Source: Candidatus Latescibacterota bacterium (GTDB lineage Bacteria; Latescibacterota; MVCY01). Taken from it: 14,066 nt of DNA. The stretch spans positions 1 to 14,066 of the forward strand of contig DAOVPH010000014.1 of NCBI GenBank assembly GCA_030629295.1. The letters are read 5' to 3'. The notes below the pieces were generated by a model. That model did not search any database. It was not told where the DNA came from and was given only the letters and a program-made list of their open reading frames with translations. The position numbers and the translations under genes are program-made. Of the stretch, positions 13,945-14,066 are shown piece after piece (within the stretch, counting starts at the first letter, position 1; each line of letters starts with the position of its first letter).

Positions 13945-13950
13945 AGAGAG

Positions 13951-14066
13951 ATGAGAATACTGTTCATTAGTCACTATTTCCTTCCCGAAATGGGAGCACC
14001 CGCAGCCAGGGTCTATGAACTATCCAGAGCCTGGCTGCAACGAGGACACCAGGTTACCGTCATTAC
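13951..14066 (+). CDS. Glycosyltransferase family 4, N-terminal part only, cut by the window end
   Basis: An open frame runs from ATG 13951 to the end of the window (38 complete codons). It encodes MRILFISHYFLPEMGAPAAR, then VYELSRAWLQRGHQVTVIT. This is the typical start of GT4 enzymes of the WbuB-like kind: a first Rossmann strand, then a PEMGAPAAR loop, then a helix with a G-H-x-V-T-V-I turn. A weak AGAGAG site precedes the ATG. As the third glycosyltransferase of the locus it would add another sugar of the repeat unit. WbuB relatives often act next to UDP-sugar epimerases such as WecB, which agrees with the position. Activity cannot be judged from this fragment. Confidence 0.85.
   Translation, partial: MRILFISHYFLPEMGAPAARVYELSRAWLQRGHQVTVI

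Overview
The window holds an exopolysaccharide or capsule/O-antigen biosynthesis and export locus from a bacterium with two membranes. It carries a Wza-type outer-membrane export protein with several SLBB domains, a Wzz-type chain-length protein, a Wzx-type flippase and a Wzy/WaaL-type polymerase or ligase. All confident genes are on the + strand, most start codons have a purine-rich Shine-Dalgarno sequence, and TTG/GTG starts occur. GC is moderate, with visible gene-to-gene variation. The sequence does not fix the taxon. The many short palindromic repeats between genes resemble what I recall from environmental genomes of poorly cultured phyla, but that is an impression only.

Layout: (1) 3-773, the 3' end of a family X DNA polymerase (PolX) with its C-terminal PHP domain, ending in a terminator-like hairpin. 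(2) 774-1125, a gap with a repeat copy, a sigma70-like promoter over a palindrome, and what looks like the decayed tail of a HepT/DUF86-like gene that overlaps the next start. (3) 1126-4028, sugar-nucleotide genes: an RmlC-like cupin epimerase, dTDP-glucose 4,6-dehydratase (RmlB) and a Gfo/Idh/MocA oxidoreductase. A MITE-like palindromic element lies between the last two. (4) 4225-7245, the export apparatus: SLBB export protein and Wzz. (5) 7398-13836, a tightly packed run of Wzx flippase, O-antigen ligase/polymerase, two GT4 glycosyltransferases and UDP-GlcNAc 2-epimerase (WecB), mostly overlapping or nearly so. (6) 13951-end, the start of a third GT4 glycosyltransferase that runs off the window.

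How they would work together: RmlB and the cupin epimerase make a dTDP-6-deoxy sugar, WecB makes UDP-ManNAc, and the Gfo/Idh oxidoreductase probably oxidises a nucleotide sugar. The glycosyltransferases assemble a lipid-linked unit, Wzx flips it, the Wzy/WaaL-type protein polymerises or ligates it, Wzz sets chain length, and the SLBB protein takes the polymer to or through the outer membrane. No initiating phosphoglycosyltransferase, RmlA, RmlD or tyrosine kinase is in the window.

I see no evidence for a new enzymatic or defence system. The least ordinary content is between the genes: nearly every larger gap holds a different inverted or tandem repeat, including a 146-bp MITE-like element and a pair of inverted 36-bp repeats that bracket the whole polysaccharide module.
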